From: Flavobacteriaceae bacterium
GTDB lineage: Bacteria > Bacteroidota > Bacteroidia > UKL13-3
NCBI GenBank assembly: GCA_009693575.1
Contig: SHWZ01000022.1
Span: 1 to 41,200 of the forward strand
Direction of reading: 5' to 3'
DNA: 41,200 nt
In this document: piece by piece, positions 17,492 to 25,281 of the stretch
Layout of the letters: every line of letters starts with the position of its first letter
Position numbering within the stretch: position 1 is the first letter of the stretch
Made by a program: the position numbers and the translations under genes
Notes under the pieces: model-generated
What the model was told of the DNA's origin: nothing
The model's database searches: none
The model's input: the letters and a program-made list of their open reading frames with translations, nothing else

Positions 17492-17526
17492 CTTAACACT
17501 AACTTAACACTCTAAAAATAATCTTG
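17492..17526 (+). promoter_or_regulatory. Pho-box-like direct repeat plus -7 box before the PiT gene
   Basis: CTTAACACT occurs at 17492-17500 and again at 17503-17511, an exact 9-base direct repeat with an 11-base period. It contains TTAACA-N5-TTAACA, the shape of a PhoB/PhoP binding site (7-base repeats with an 11-base period; the Bacillus PhoP consensus is TT(A/C)ACA). Seven bases downstream is TAATCTTG (17519-17526), one base from TAnnTTTG, and the ATG follows 4 bases later. The repeat occupies the -33 region, as expected for an activator-dependent promoter. Confidence 0.55.
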
Positions 17527-17530
17527 CCCC

Positions 17531-18931
17531 ATGTTTGGACTAACCACTGGCCTTGCCATCCTCCTCGTTGTATGCATCCTTTGTGCATGCCTGTTTGAAT
17601 TTATCAATGGCTTTCACGACACTGCCAATGCAGTAGCTACTGTCATTTACACCAAATCCCTAAAACCAACAACTGCGGTTATTTGGTCAGGTATTGTCAA
17701 TTCTTTAGGGGTATTTTTTGGTGGAATTGGAGTAACCCTTGGAATTGTAAGTCTCCTGCCCATCGAAACACTAATTGATGATAATATTTACCATAATTTA
17801 GGTATGGTCATGGCACTTCTTTTTACAGCAATTATTTGGAATCTAGCCACATGGTACGTTGGCATTCCATGCAGCAGTTCACATACTCTTATAGGATCAA
17901 TTTTAGGAGTTGGTTTGGGCTATAGCATCATGTACGACAAAGCTGATGCAGTAAATTGGACAAAGGCTGGTGAAATAGGTACAGCCTTATTAGTTTCTCC
18001 TCTTGTAGGATTTAGCATCGCCATTATCCTAATGTTTATTTTGCGAAGGTTACTCACAAAGAAAAGTGTAATTTTTAAGGAAACAGACCCCGAACAAAAG
18101 CCTCCGTTCTGGATTAGATTTATACTTATTGCCACCAGCACTTTGGTTAGCTTTTTTCACGGAAGCAATGATGGACAGAAAGGAATCGGGTTAATGATGT
18201 TGATACTGATTGCAATAGTGCCAGGCTACTTTGCCTTGAATAGTGAAAAGGATATTAAAGATTTGAAACCTGCCTTGGTAACAGTTCATACTATGGTAGA
18301 TAAAATTGACCAAAAAGAGCTTAAAGGAAATGATACTGTGGAATTTAAGAAAATGATGGCTAGCATTTCCAAACTTGATACCTTGGTGGCCAAAACGCCA
18401 GAACAACAAGCTGAAACAAAATCAAAATTCGGCTACCGTAAACATATTTTAGTCATAGGTAAATGCTATGATAATTTATTGAAAGGCGGCCATGTTAACC
18501 TAAGTTTGGAGAACCAGAAAATTTTGAAGAAAGAAGGAATTGGAAAGATGAAAAGTTTCACCGACTTTGCTCCAGGTTGGGTTATAGCACTCATTTCTAT
18601 CTCGTTAGGTTTAGGCACCATGATAGGTTGGAAACGAATTGTAGTCACAATCGGTGAAAAAATTGGCAAACAAAATATTACCTATGCTCAAGGAGCAAGT
18701 GCTCAACTTGTAGCTGCTACTACAATTGCACTTGCAGGTGCGTATAATTTGCCCGTAAGCACAACACATGTATTGAGCAGTGGAGTTGCGGGCAGTATGG
18801 TTGCGAGTAAGGGCGTAAAGAACCTCCAATCCAAAACCATTAGAAACATCCTTATAGCTTGGGTGCTTACCCTACCTGTATGCATGACTATGGCTGGCTT
18901 ATTGTTCTGGATTTTTAGGATGATTTTTTAA
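17531..18931 (+). CDS. pit: PiT-family inorganic phosphate transporter
   Basis: A 466-residue inner-membrane symporter for phosphate. Both inverted-repeat signatures are visible: FEFINGFHDTANAVAT (22-37) with GIPCSSSHTLIGSILGVGLG (111-130), and SFFHGSNDGQKGIGLMML (207-224) with ASAQLVAATTIALAGAYNLPVSTTHVLSSGVAG in the C-terminal half. At least ten hydrophobic segments are evident. A soluble loop of about 110 residues (235-345) separates the halves and is longer than in minimal members. The gene follows the phosphate porin and has its own Pho-box-like promoter. A strong terminator follows it. Confidence 0.95.
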   Translation: MFGLTTGLAILLVVCILCACLFEFINGFHDTANAVATVIYTKSLKPTTAVIWSGIVNSLGVFFGGIGVTLGIVSLLPIETLIDDNIYHNLGMVMALLFTAIIWNLATWYVGIPCSSSHTLIGSILGVGLGYSIMYDKADAVNWTKAGEIGTALLVSPLVGFSIAIILMFILRRLLTKKSVIFKETDPEQKPPFWIRFILIATSTLVSFFHGSNDGQKGIGLMMLILIAIVPGYFALNSEKDIKDLKPALVTVHTMVDKIDQKELKGNDTVEFKKMMASISKLDTLVAKTPEQQAETKSKFGYRKHILVIGKCYDNLLKGGHVNLSLENQKILKKEGIGKMKSFTDFAPGWVIALISISLGLGTMIGWKRIVVTIGEKIGKQNITYAQGASAQLVAATTIALAGAYNLPVSTTHVLSSGVAGSMVASKGVKNLQSKTIRNILIAWVLTLPVCMTMAGLLFWIFRMIF

Positions 18932-18946
18932 GCAGAAAATAATACT

Positions 18947-18979
18947 AAAAAGCCTGCTCAATTTTGAGTGGGCTTTTTT
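18947..18979 (+). terminator. Rho-independent terminator after the PiT gene
   Basis: A 13-15-pair stem runs from AAAAAGCCTGCTCA to TGAGTGGGCTTTTT (two wobble pairs) with a short T-rich loop and a T-tract on the 3' side. The A-run on the 5' side means it can also stop lysS transcription coming from the other strand. Confidence 0.85.
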
Positions 18980-19015
18980 ATGGGCAATACGCCTCTCTCA
19001 ATTACTTCAACTTAC

Positions 19016-20515
19016 TCATCTTTCCGCCTTCATCTGCGGGAAGAACAGCACATCTTGAATGGATTTTTGATTGGTCATTATCATGGTCAGGCGGTCAATG
19101 CCGATGCCAAGGCCAGCTGTAGGTGGCATTCCGTATTCCAAGGCTCGTAGGAAATCTTCGTCAAGCATCATTGCTTCGTCGTCGCCACGTTTGCCTAGTT
19201 CCAGTTGTTCTTCAAAGCGGTTGCGTTGATCTATCGGGTCGTTCAGTTCGCTGAAAGCATTGCATATTTCTTTTCCGTTGCAGATGGCTTCAAAGCGTTC
19301 CACCAATCCAGGCTTACTGCGGTGTTTCTTAGCAAGTGGGCTCATCTCTACAGGGTAGTCGGTGATGAAAGTGGGCTGTATTAGTTTGCCTTCGCAGTGT
19401 TCGCCGAACAGTTCGTCTATCAGTTTGCCACGTCCCATCTTTTCGTCCACATGCACCTTCAGATTTCTGCAGGTTTCTCGTAGGGCTGCCTCATCCATTT
19501 CGGAAATATCCACACCTGTAAAATGCTCAATAGCCTCATACATTGTGTAGCGTTTCCATGGCTTTTGGAAATTGATGACATGCTCTCCAGCCTGTACCTC
19601 GGTAGTGCCATGCATGTCAAGGGCTATTTGCTCCACCATGTTTTCCACCAGTTCCATCATCCATGCGTAATCCTTGTAAGCCACATACAATTCTATCTGC
19701 GTAAATTCAGGGTTGTGGAAGCGGCTCATACCCTCGTTCCTGAAGTCTTTACTGAATTCATATACTCCATCGAAGCCGCCAACTATCAGTCTTTTTAGGT
19801 ATAGTTCGTTGGCAATACGGAGGTATAGGGTCATGTCAAGTGTATTGTGATGTGTCTTGAAAGGTCTGGCCGCCGCACCACCATAAAGCGGTTGAAGGAT
19901 GGGAGTTTCCACTTCTAGATAACCTTTGTCATTCAGGAAAGTCCGCATGGTATTCACCAATTGAGTCCTTTGGCGGAACACTTCTCGCACATGGGGGTTT
20001 ACAATCAGGTCGGCATAACGCTGACGGTAACGAAACTCAGGGTCAGTCACCGCATCAAAGGTTTCGCCCTCTTTTTCTTTGGCTATTGGCAAAGGTTTGA
20101 GGGCTTTGCTTAGCAGTTTGAATTCAGTCACATGAATAGAAATTTCTCCTACCTGCGTAGTGAATACATAGCCGACTACACCTACAATGTCGCCTATGTC
20201 TATCAATTTTTTGAAAACGGTATTGTATAACGTCTTGTCCTCATTGGGGCAAATTTCGTCACGTTTCACATATATCTGAATGCGTCCACTGCTGTCTTGC
20301 AATGTAGCAAAGGCAGCATTCCCCATTATCCGCACAGCCATAACCCGCCCAGCCAACGACACGTTCTTATATTCAATTTTATTGTTTTCGTAGTTGTCGA
20401 GAATGTCTTTGGAGCCAACGTTCACCTCAAACAATTCGGCAGGGTAAGGGTTGATGCCAAGAGCGTGGAGTTCGTCCAGTTTTTGGCGTCGGAGGATTTC
20501 TTGTTCGGAGAGCAT
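19016..20515 (-). CDS. lysS: Lysyl-tRNA synthetase, class II
   Basis: A 499-residue aminoacyl-tRNA synthetase charging tRNA-Lys. The N-terminal OB-fold anticodon-binding domain (about 55-150) includes [21 protein letters not shown]. Class II motif 2 appears as [20 protein letters not shown], and motif 3 at the C-terminus as [20 protein letters not shown] followed by DVLFFP. The length is typical (about 500). It starts with ATG at 20515 ([20 protein letters not shown]). The gene converges on the PiT gene and shares the terminator between them. I found no clear -7 box upstream. Confidence 0.97.
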   Translation of the reverse strand: MLSEQEILRRQKLDELHALGINPYPAELFEVNVGSKDILDNYENNKIEYKNVSLAGRVMAVRIMGNAAFATLQDSSGRIQIYVKRDEICPNEDKTLYNTVFKKLIDIGDIVGVVGYVFTTQVGEISIHVTEFKLLSKALKPLPIAKEKEGETFDAVTDPEFRYRQRYADLIVNPHVREVFRQRTQLVNTMRTFLNDKGYLEVETPILQPLYGGAAARPFKTHHNTLDMTLYLRIANELYLKRLIVGGFDGVYEFSKDFRNEGMSRFHNPEFTQIELYVAYKDYAWMMELVENMVEQIALDMHGTTEVQAGEHVINFQKPWKRYTMYEAIEHFTGVDISEMDEAALRETCRNLKVHVDEKMGRGKLIDELFGEHCEGKLIQPTFITDYPVEMSPLAKKHRSKPGLVERFEAICNGKEICNAFSELNDPIDQRNRFEEQLELGKRGDDEAMMLDEDFLRALEYGMPPTAGLGIGIDRLTMIMTNQKSIQDVLFFPQMKAER

Positions 20516-20567
20516 GTGTTAATTAAGTGATTTGGTAATTCGGTGATTTAAAAATGACCTTTAGAAG

Positions 20568-20592
20568 TCATTCTGAACTCTGTTCAGAATCT
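20568..20592 (+). repeat. REP-like dispersed hairpin, copy B
   Basis: A perfect 9-base stem (ATTCTGAAC / GTTCAGAAT) surrounds a 3-base loop. The 25-base unit matches copy A (1984-2008, minus strand) at 20 positions, including a compensatory pair change. It lies 11 bases upstream of a transposase-like remnant. Confidence 0.65.
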
Positions 20593-20603
20593 TTATTGAG
20601 GAA

Positions 20604-20801
20604 TTGGCAGAAACAGACGTTAAGACTGCAAAGAAAGACATAAAGCTGCAAAGTATTAGGCAATCGTTAAATTTGCAATGCATTCTTCATGGACGAATTC
20701 GGAAACAAATATTTGATCCCATCAGCCCGTTTGCAATCATTCAAAATTATTGTGTAAACAATCCTAATAATTGGAAGGACGATAAATTTTACAGGGAATA
20801 G
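20604..20801 (+). pseudogene. Remnant of a REP-associated (Y1) transposase, C-terminal end
   Basis: The 65-codon frame ends IIQNYCVNNPNNWKDDKFYRE, which resembles the C-terminal helix of IS200-like/RAYT transposases in Bacteroidota (typically Y-I-x-N-N-P-x-x-W-x-x-D-K-F/Y). The rest of the frame matches nothing I know, and the HUH catalytic motif and Tyr region are absent. The neighbouring REP-like hairpin (20568-20592) fits the known RAYT-REP partnership. The assignment rests on about 20 residues recalled from the family. It lies in the 337-base gap between lysS and rmuC, which holds nothing else. Confidence 0.45.
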
Positions 20802-20852
20802 CCTTGGTGTTTTCCTATCTCGAAATTGAAACAGTATATATCAGGGAATCTT

Positions 20853-22262
20853 TTACAAATCTTCTTCCTCTGCCTCATCCGTTATCTCTGGCAAATAAAG
20901 ACCACTTTCGCTGGCTGGCAATGATTGTACATCTTTCAACCGACGAGCAATGGCACGGCTGCGTGTGCCGATAAGGTCGTCGAGGGTGGAGCCTGCTGCA
21001 GTTATATTCTTTTGAGCTTTTTCCAACATCCCTCCAAATTTCTCAAACTCGCTTTTCACAGCTCCAAGCACTTTCCATACTTCACTGCTGCGTTTTTGCA
21101 AAGCCAATGTACGGAAGCCCATTTGTAAACTGCTAAGAATTGCTGCCAGGGTAGTAGGTCCAGTAACAATAACCCGATAGTCCTTACGTAGTATTTCCAT
21201 CAATGCCGTTCTGCGGGTCACTTCGGCAAAAAGCCCCTCAAATGGTAAGAACATGATGCCAAAATCTGTTGTATACGGCGGGTCAATGTATTTATCATTG
21301 ATGTCCTTAGCCATTTTCTTAATAATGTTTTCCAGGTTCTTGGAAGCCTCGTCAATCAAGGCAGTGTCAACAGTATCATATGCATCCACCAATTGTTCGT
21401 ATGCATCCTTTGGGAATTTAGCATCAATGGGCAGCCATACCTGATTTAACATATCTTCTTTGCCGGGCAGCTTCACCGCAAACTCTACTACATCGTTGCT
21501 GTCGTGTTTTGTTCGCACATTGGCTTCATACTGCTCAGCGGCAAGCATTTGTTCGAGAAGCATGGCTAGTTGCTGCTCACCAATTCCCCCTCGTATTTTT
21601 ACATTGCTCAGCACTTTTTTAAGCCCGCCAACATCACTGGCCAGGGTTTTCATTTCGCCCAATCCCTGCTGCACACTTTCCAGTTGCTTACCCACCAGTT
21701 CGAAACTTTGGCCTATGCGTTCATTCAAGGTTTTTTGCAGTTTTTCATCCACCGTTTCCCGCACCTTTTCCAGTTTCTCTTCGGTCTTTTGTACCAGTTC
21801 TATTTGCCGAGTTTCCATTATACTGAATTTCTCCCGTTGTACCTCATTAAAGGCTTGCATATTTTTGTCGAGCACCTCACTAAATTCCTTCATAGCTTTG
21901 GCCAAAACCTCTCGCATAGCTTGTCCATCAACCTTCGCTTGTTGGGTCAATCCCTCCAGTTTGGCTTCCACTTTTTGGGTCAATTTCTCAAGCGATTCCG
22001 TATTTGACAGGGTTAATTTTTGCAATGTCTCAATCGTCTCTTTTCTTGTATCAGCAAGGCCTTTGCCCAGTTCTTCCCTGTTTTCCCTAGACACTTTTTG
22101 TATCTCGTCACGCACTGCAGTTTCTATTTTCCCTAGTTTGCTTTCCAGCATTTGCAACTGATTTAGAAGCTCTGAGTCAGCGTTCTTATTTTTGGTAAAA
22201 ACAAGAAAGGCCACACCAAGTGCAGTAAGGATAACTGAGCCAAGAAGTAAAGTAGTGATCAT
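20853..22262 (-). CDS. rmuC: DNA recombination protein RmuC
   Basis: A 469-residue RmuC protein, linked to limiting recombination at inverted repeats. An N-terminal membrane anchor (MITTLLLGSVILTALGVAFLVF) is followed by a long coiled coil (about 30-200, rich in Glu, Lys and Gln). The RmuC nuclease-like core includes VKIRGGIGEQQLAMLLEQML, WLPIDAKFPKDAYEQL, ANK-free helices, and FLPFEGLFAEV. I chose ATG 22262 because GGAG lies 9 bases upstream; a TTG at 22271 overlaps the pheT stop codon (TTGA) and sits directly on that GGAG. The gene starts 5 bases after pheT ends, so the two form an operon. Confidence 0.93.
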   Translation of the reverse strand: MITTLLLGSVILTALGVAFLVFTKNKNADSELLNQLQMLESKLGKIETAVRDEIQKVSRENREELGKGLADTRKETIETLQKLTLSNTESLEKLTQKVEAKLEGLTQQAKVDGQAMREVLAKAMKEFSEVLDKNMQAFNEVQREKFSIMETRQIELVQKTEEKLEKVRETVDEKLQKTLNERIGQSFELVGKQLESVQQGLGEMKTLASDVGGLKKVLSNVKIRGGIGEQQLAMLLEQMLAAEQYEANVRTKHDSNDVVEFAVKLPGKEDMLNQVWLPIDAKFPKDAYEQLVDAYDTVDTALIDEASKNLENIIKKMAKDINDKYIDPPYTTDFGIMFLPFEGLFAEVTRRTALMEILRKDYRVIVTGPTTLAAILSSLQMGFRTLALQKRSSEVWKVLGAVKSEFEKFGGMLEKAQKNITAAGSTLDDLIGTRSRAIARRLKDVQSLPASESGLYLPEITDEAEEEDL

Positions 22263-22267
22263 ATAAT

Positions 22268-24658
22268 TCAACTCCTAATCTCCGCACCCAATTCCTTTTC
22301 AAACTGTGCGATGAGTCGCTTCATTGTCTTGTCAATGGTATCATCGGTCAACGTTTTTTCCTCGTCCACAAAATGGAAGCTGACGGCATACGATTTTTTG
22401 CCAGCTAGTTTCTCTCCCCGATATACATCAAAGCAATTCAAATGCTTGAGTAGTTTGCGTTCTGTCTTGTTGGCTAGTTCTACAATCTGGGCATAGTTTA
22501 CTTTTTCATCGAGAACCAAAGCCAAATCCCTGCGTACTTCGGGAAATTTGGTCACAGCCACATACCTAGTTTCTTTTTTTGTAAATGCTTTTGCCAATAC
22601 ATCCCAGTCAAGATTGGCATATACAACTGGGGTGTTGACATCATATTGTTTCAACCAACTATTTTTTACAAAGCCAATGCGAGCAATCTCTTTTGTATTC
22701 ATTGTCCATCTGAGGCATTCGTCCAATTCGGTGGAGTCGCTTGCTTCCAGTTTAGCTTCTTTTATACCAGCTAGTTTCAATATATTTTCAATAGCCGATT
22801 TCAGAAACCAAAAGTCGGATGGACGTTGTTGCCCCATCCACGATTCGCCCTGCTGATTGCCACAGGCGACCATAGCAAGGCATTGCTTCTCCGAAAAATC
22901 TTTTTCTCTTTTGCCATACACCCTTCCGAATTCAAACATTCGCACGTCAGGCATGCGACGATTTCGGTTGTAAGCAATGGCTTGCATACAGCCGGGTAGC
23001 AAACTGGTCCGCATAGTATCCAGTTCGCTGCTTAGAGGGTTTATAAGTTTAATAGCAGCAACCTTGTTTTCTTCACTAATCAAGGAATTTGCCGTTAGCG
23101 AATTGTTCATTATCTCGTTCCAGCCATTGGCGGCAAGGTGGTTGGACACCTGCTCCCTGAACCGTTCCATGCCATCCAGTTTGCTTAGGCTGATATTGCT
23201 TTGCATTTGCTCAGGAAATGGTATTTTGTTCAGTCCATAAATGCGGATGATTTCTTCGGCCACATCAGCAGGACGAGTCACATCGGCTTTGCGGGCAGGC
23301 ACTTCCAATTGCAAGAAGTCGCCCTCGTCTTTTGTTATTTTTATGCCAAGCCGCCCCAGTATTTTGGCGATAGTTTCCTTTGCGATTTCAACCCCCATTA
23401 AACTGTAAAACTTGCTTAGCGAAAACGAAACCTGATGAGGAGGAATTAGGTTTGGATAATTATCAACTATACTCGAAACGGTTTGACCACCTGCAGTTTT
23501 CTGAATTAGCAATGCCAATCTCTTCAAAGCAAAAACGGTCATTTCAGGGTCGGTGCCACGTTCGAAACGGAAGGAAGCATCGGTGCTGAGGTCATGTGTT
23601 TTGGCGGCTTTCCTCACACAAGCCGGGTTGAAGTAAGCGGATTCTAACACCAAGGAAGTTGTCGCCTCATTCACTCCCGAATCTTTCCCTCCAAAAACAC
23701 CTGCTAAAGCCAATGGCCCTGCGTTACCGCATACTAATAGTTCGTGTCCTTTTAAGGTTCTTTCAGTTCCATCAAGAGTCGTTAATTTTTCCCCTTGGCT
23801 TGCTTTTCTAATGATGATTTTATCTCCGATCTTATCTGCATCAAAAGCGTGAAGCGGTTGTCCCAATTCGTGCATCACAAAGTTGGTGCAATCCACCACA
23901 TTGTTGATAGGGCTAAGGCCAATGGCTTTGAGTTTATTCTTCAGCCAAGCAGGGCTTTCGCCAATTTTCACTCCATCCATCAGCAGAGCAGAGTAGCGAG
24001 GACAAAGGCTTGGCTCGTCAATTTGGATTGTAATGTTTTTATCGCCACTTGGCTCCAGCAATTCCGGCAAGTGTATATCTTTATCAAGCAAAGCTGCAAG
24101 GTCTATGGCTACGCCCAAATGTGAAGCCGCATCACCACGGTTGGCGGTCAGTCCAATAGAAATAACGGAGTCCGTTTCAATACCGAAAAGCCCTGCTGCT
24201 GGCTTTCCTACTTCTGTATTTTCAGGCAATACAATAATGCCAGCATGGCTTTGTCCTAGCCCAAGTTCGTCTTCGGCACACAGCATCCCTTGGCTCAACT
24301 CGCCCCGAATTTTACTTTCTTTTATGGTGAGAGGTTCACCATTACTTGGATAAAGTGTGCTACCAATCAAGGCGACTATTACTTTCTGTCCTACAGCTAC
24401 ATTAGGTGCTCCACAAACTATGTTCAACGGCTCATCCTTGCCGATGTTCACGGTAGTTAGTTTCAATCGGTCGGCATTAGGATGTTGCGTGCATGTTAGC
24501 ACTTCCCCACTCACCAACGCTGCTAAGCCCCCACGGATACTTTCCCACGGCTCGATGCCCTCCACCTCTAGCCCACAATCCGTTAGCAGCACGTCCAGTT
24601 GCTCGGGCGTTTCATCTATATTTATAATACTTTTCAGCCAGTTGTATGATATTTCCAT
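22268..24658 (-). CDS. pheT: Phenylalanyl-tRNA synthetase beta subunit
   Basis: A 796-residue beta chain of the heterotetrameric enzyme charging tRNA-Phe. The order of domains is: N-terminal tRNA-binding (EMAP-like) region (SGEVLTCTQHPNADRLKLTT, about 45-150), B3/B4 editing domain (RYSALLMDGVKIGESPAWLK to FGGKDSGVNEATTSLVLESA), B5 domain, catalytic-like core (MRTSLLPGCMQAIAYNRNRR), and a C-terminal ferredoxin-fold anticodon-binding domain (KFPEVRRDLALVLDEKVNY). ATG at 24658 (MEISYNWLKSI) is the normal family start; the reading frame is open 43 codons further but crosses the promoter box. It overlaps nothing and is followed by rmuC. Confidence 0.97.
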   Translation of the reverse strand: MEISYNWLKSIINIDETPEQLDVLLTDCGLEVEGIEPWESIRGGLAALVSGEVLTCTQHPNADRLKLTTVNIGKDEPLNIVCGAPNVAVGQKVIVALIGSTLYPSNGEPLTIKESKIRGELSQGMLCAEDELGLGQSHAGIIVLPENTEVGKPAAGLFGIETDSVISIGLTANRGDAASHLGVAIDLAALLDKDIHLPELLEPSGDKNITIQIDEPSLCPRYSALLMDGVKIGESPAWLKNKLKAIGLSPINNVVDCTNFVMHELGQPLHAFDADKIGDKIIIRKASQGEKLTTLDGTERTLKGHELLVCGNAGPLALAGVFGGKDSGVNEATTSLVLESAYFNPACVRKAAKTHDLSTDASFRFERGTDPEMTVFALKRLALLIQKTAGGQTVSSIVDNYPNLIPPHQVSFSLSKFYSLMGVEIAKETIAKILGRLGIKITKDEGDFLQLEVPARKADVTRPADVAEEIIRIYGLNKIPFPEQMQSNISLSKLDGMERFREQVSNHLAANGWNEIMNNSLTANSLISEENKVAAIKLINPLSSELDTMRTSLLPGCMQAIAYNRNRRMPDVRMFEFGRVYGKREKDFSEKQCLAMVACGNQQGESWMGQQRPSDFWFLKSAIENILKLAGIKEAKLEASDSTELDECLRWTMNTKEIARIGFVKNSWLKQYDVNTPVVYANLDWDVLAKAFTKKETRYVAVTKFPEVRRDLALVLDEKVNYAQIVELANKTERKLLKHLNCFDVYRGEKLAGKKSYAVSFHFVDEEKTLTDDTIDKTMKRLIAQFEKELGAEIRS

Positions 24659-24675
24659 AATTAACTTTCTGCTGG

Positions 24676-24683
24676 CAAAAGTA
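24676..24683 (-). promoter_or_regulatory. Bacteroidota -7 box (TACTTTTG) for pheT-rmuC
   Basis: An exact TAnnTTTG match on the minus strand lies 17 bases before the pheT ATG. Confidence 0.5.
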
Positions 24684-24732
24684 AGTGTTATTGATTTTGA
24701 TTGTAGAAGTATATTATCCATAGGTCTACACT

Positions 24733-24740
24733 TACATTTG
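24733..24740 (+). promoter_or_regulatory. Bacteroidota -7 box (TACATTTG) abutting the next start
   Basis: An exact match ends 4 bases before the ATG at 24745, so transcription would begin at or beside the start codon (leaderless mRNA). Confidence 0.5.
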
Positions 24741-24744
24741 CCAA

Positions 24745-25281
24745 ATGGATACTGAAGTAGAATTATTTTCCTTTCGAGGAGAATCACAGAAGCCTAAACG
24801 AAGGTTCTTTCTATATCAACAGGTTGCAATCATAGTGCTTGTGGGCATCTTATTAATAGGTCTTGATTTTTTCACTGGAAAATACAACTCTGCAAAAAGC
24901 ATAGAAACGAGGCTTTCTCCATATCTGGAAAATGATAAAGTATTATTCAAATACTATGTTATTACTGAATATGGTCAGTTTCGTTGCGAGGGAGATTTTT
25001 TTAATGAGATTGTAAAGGAAGATGTAACGTTGGAAGCCAAAGTGACCGATTGGCTGAACATACCAGTTAACATAAGGCAAAAGAGCAACCATGACCGTAT
25101 TGAGTATTTCATTGGAATATACTGGCCATTCTTTTTCTTTCCTTTGCTAGGGTTTCTCTCGGCTATGGTCAGTTTATCAGTCCGCACCGATAATTCTTCA
25201 GACCTTGGGTTCAAATTCGCTATTCTTGCCAGTTTGATGCTGGCAATTTCCTATATGATCATATTTTTTACAAAGCCCTAA
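24745..25281 (+). CDS. Membrane protein of unknown function
   Basis: A 178-residue protein that I do not recognise. It has a basic cytoplasmic N-terminus (ESQKPKRRFFLY) and a first membrane segment at about 25-43 (QVAIIVLVGILLIGLDF). A polar region of about 80 residues, probably periplasmic, follows (45-122). Two more hydrophobic segments lie at about 124-143 (YWPFFFFPLLGFLSAMVSL) and 155-176 (FKFAILASLMLAISYMIIFF). The gene diverges from pheT and its stop overlaps the stop of the convergent porW-like gene by a few bases. No enzymatic motif is visible. Confidence 0.75.
   Translation: MDTEVELFSFRGESQKPKRRFFLYQQVAIIVLVGILLIGLDFFTGKYNSAKSIETRLSPYLENDKVLFKYYVITEYGQFRCEGDFFNEIVKEDVTLEAKVTDWLNIPVNIRQKSNHDRIEYFIGIYWPFFFFPLLGFLSAMVSLSVRTDNSSDLGFKFAILASLMLAISYMIIFFTKP

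Noticed and set aside
21460-22161. 233-codon plus-strand frame antisense to rmuC
   Set aside because: Serine- and cysteine-rich shadow of the coiled-coil region of RmuC; the minus-strand protein is clearly the real one.
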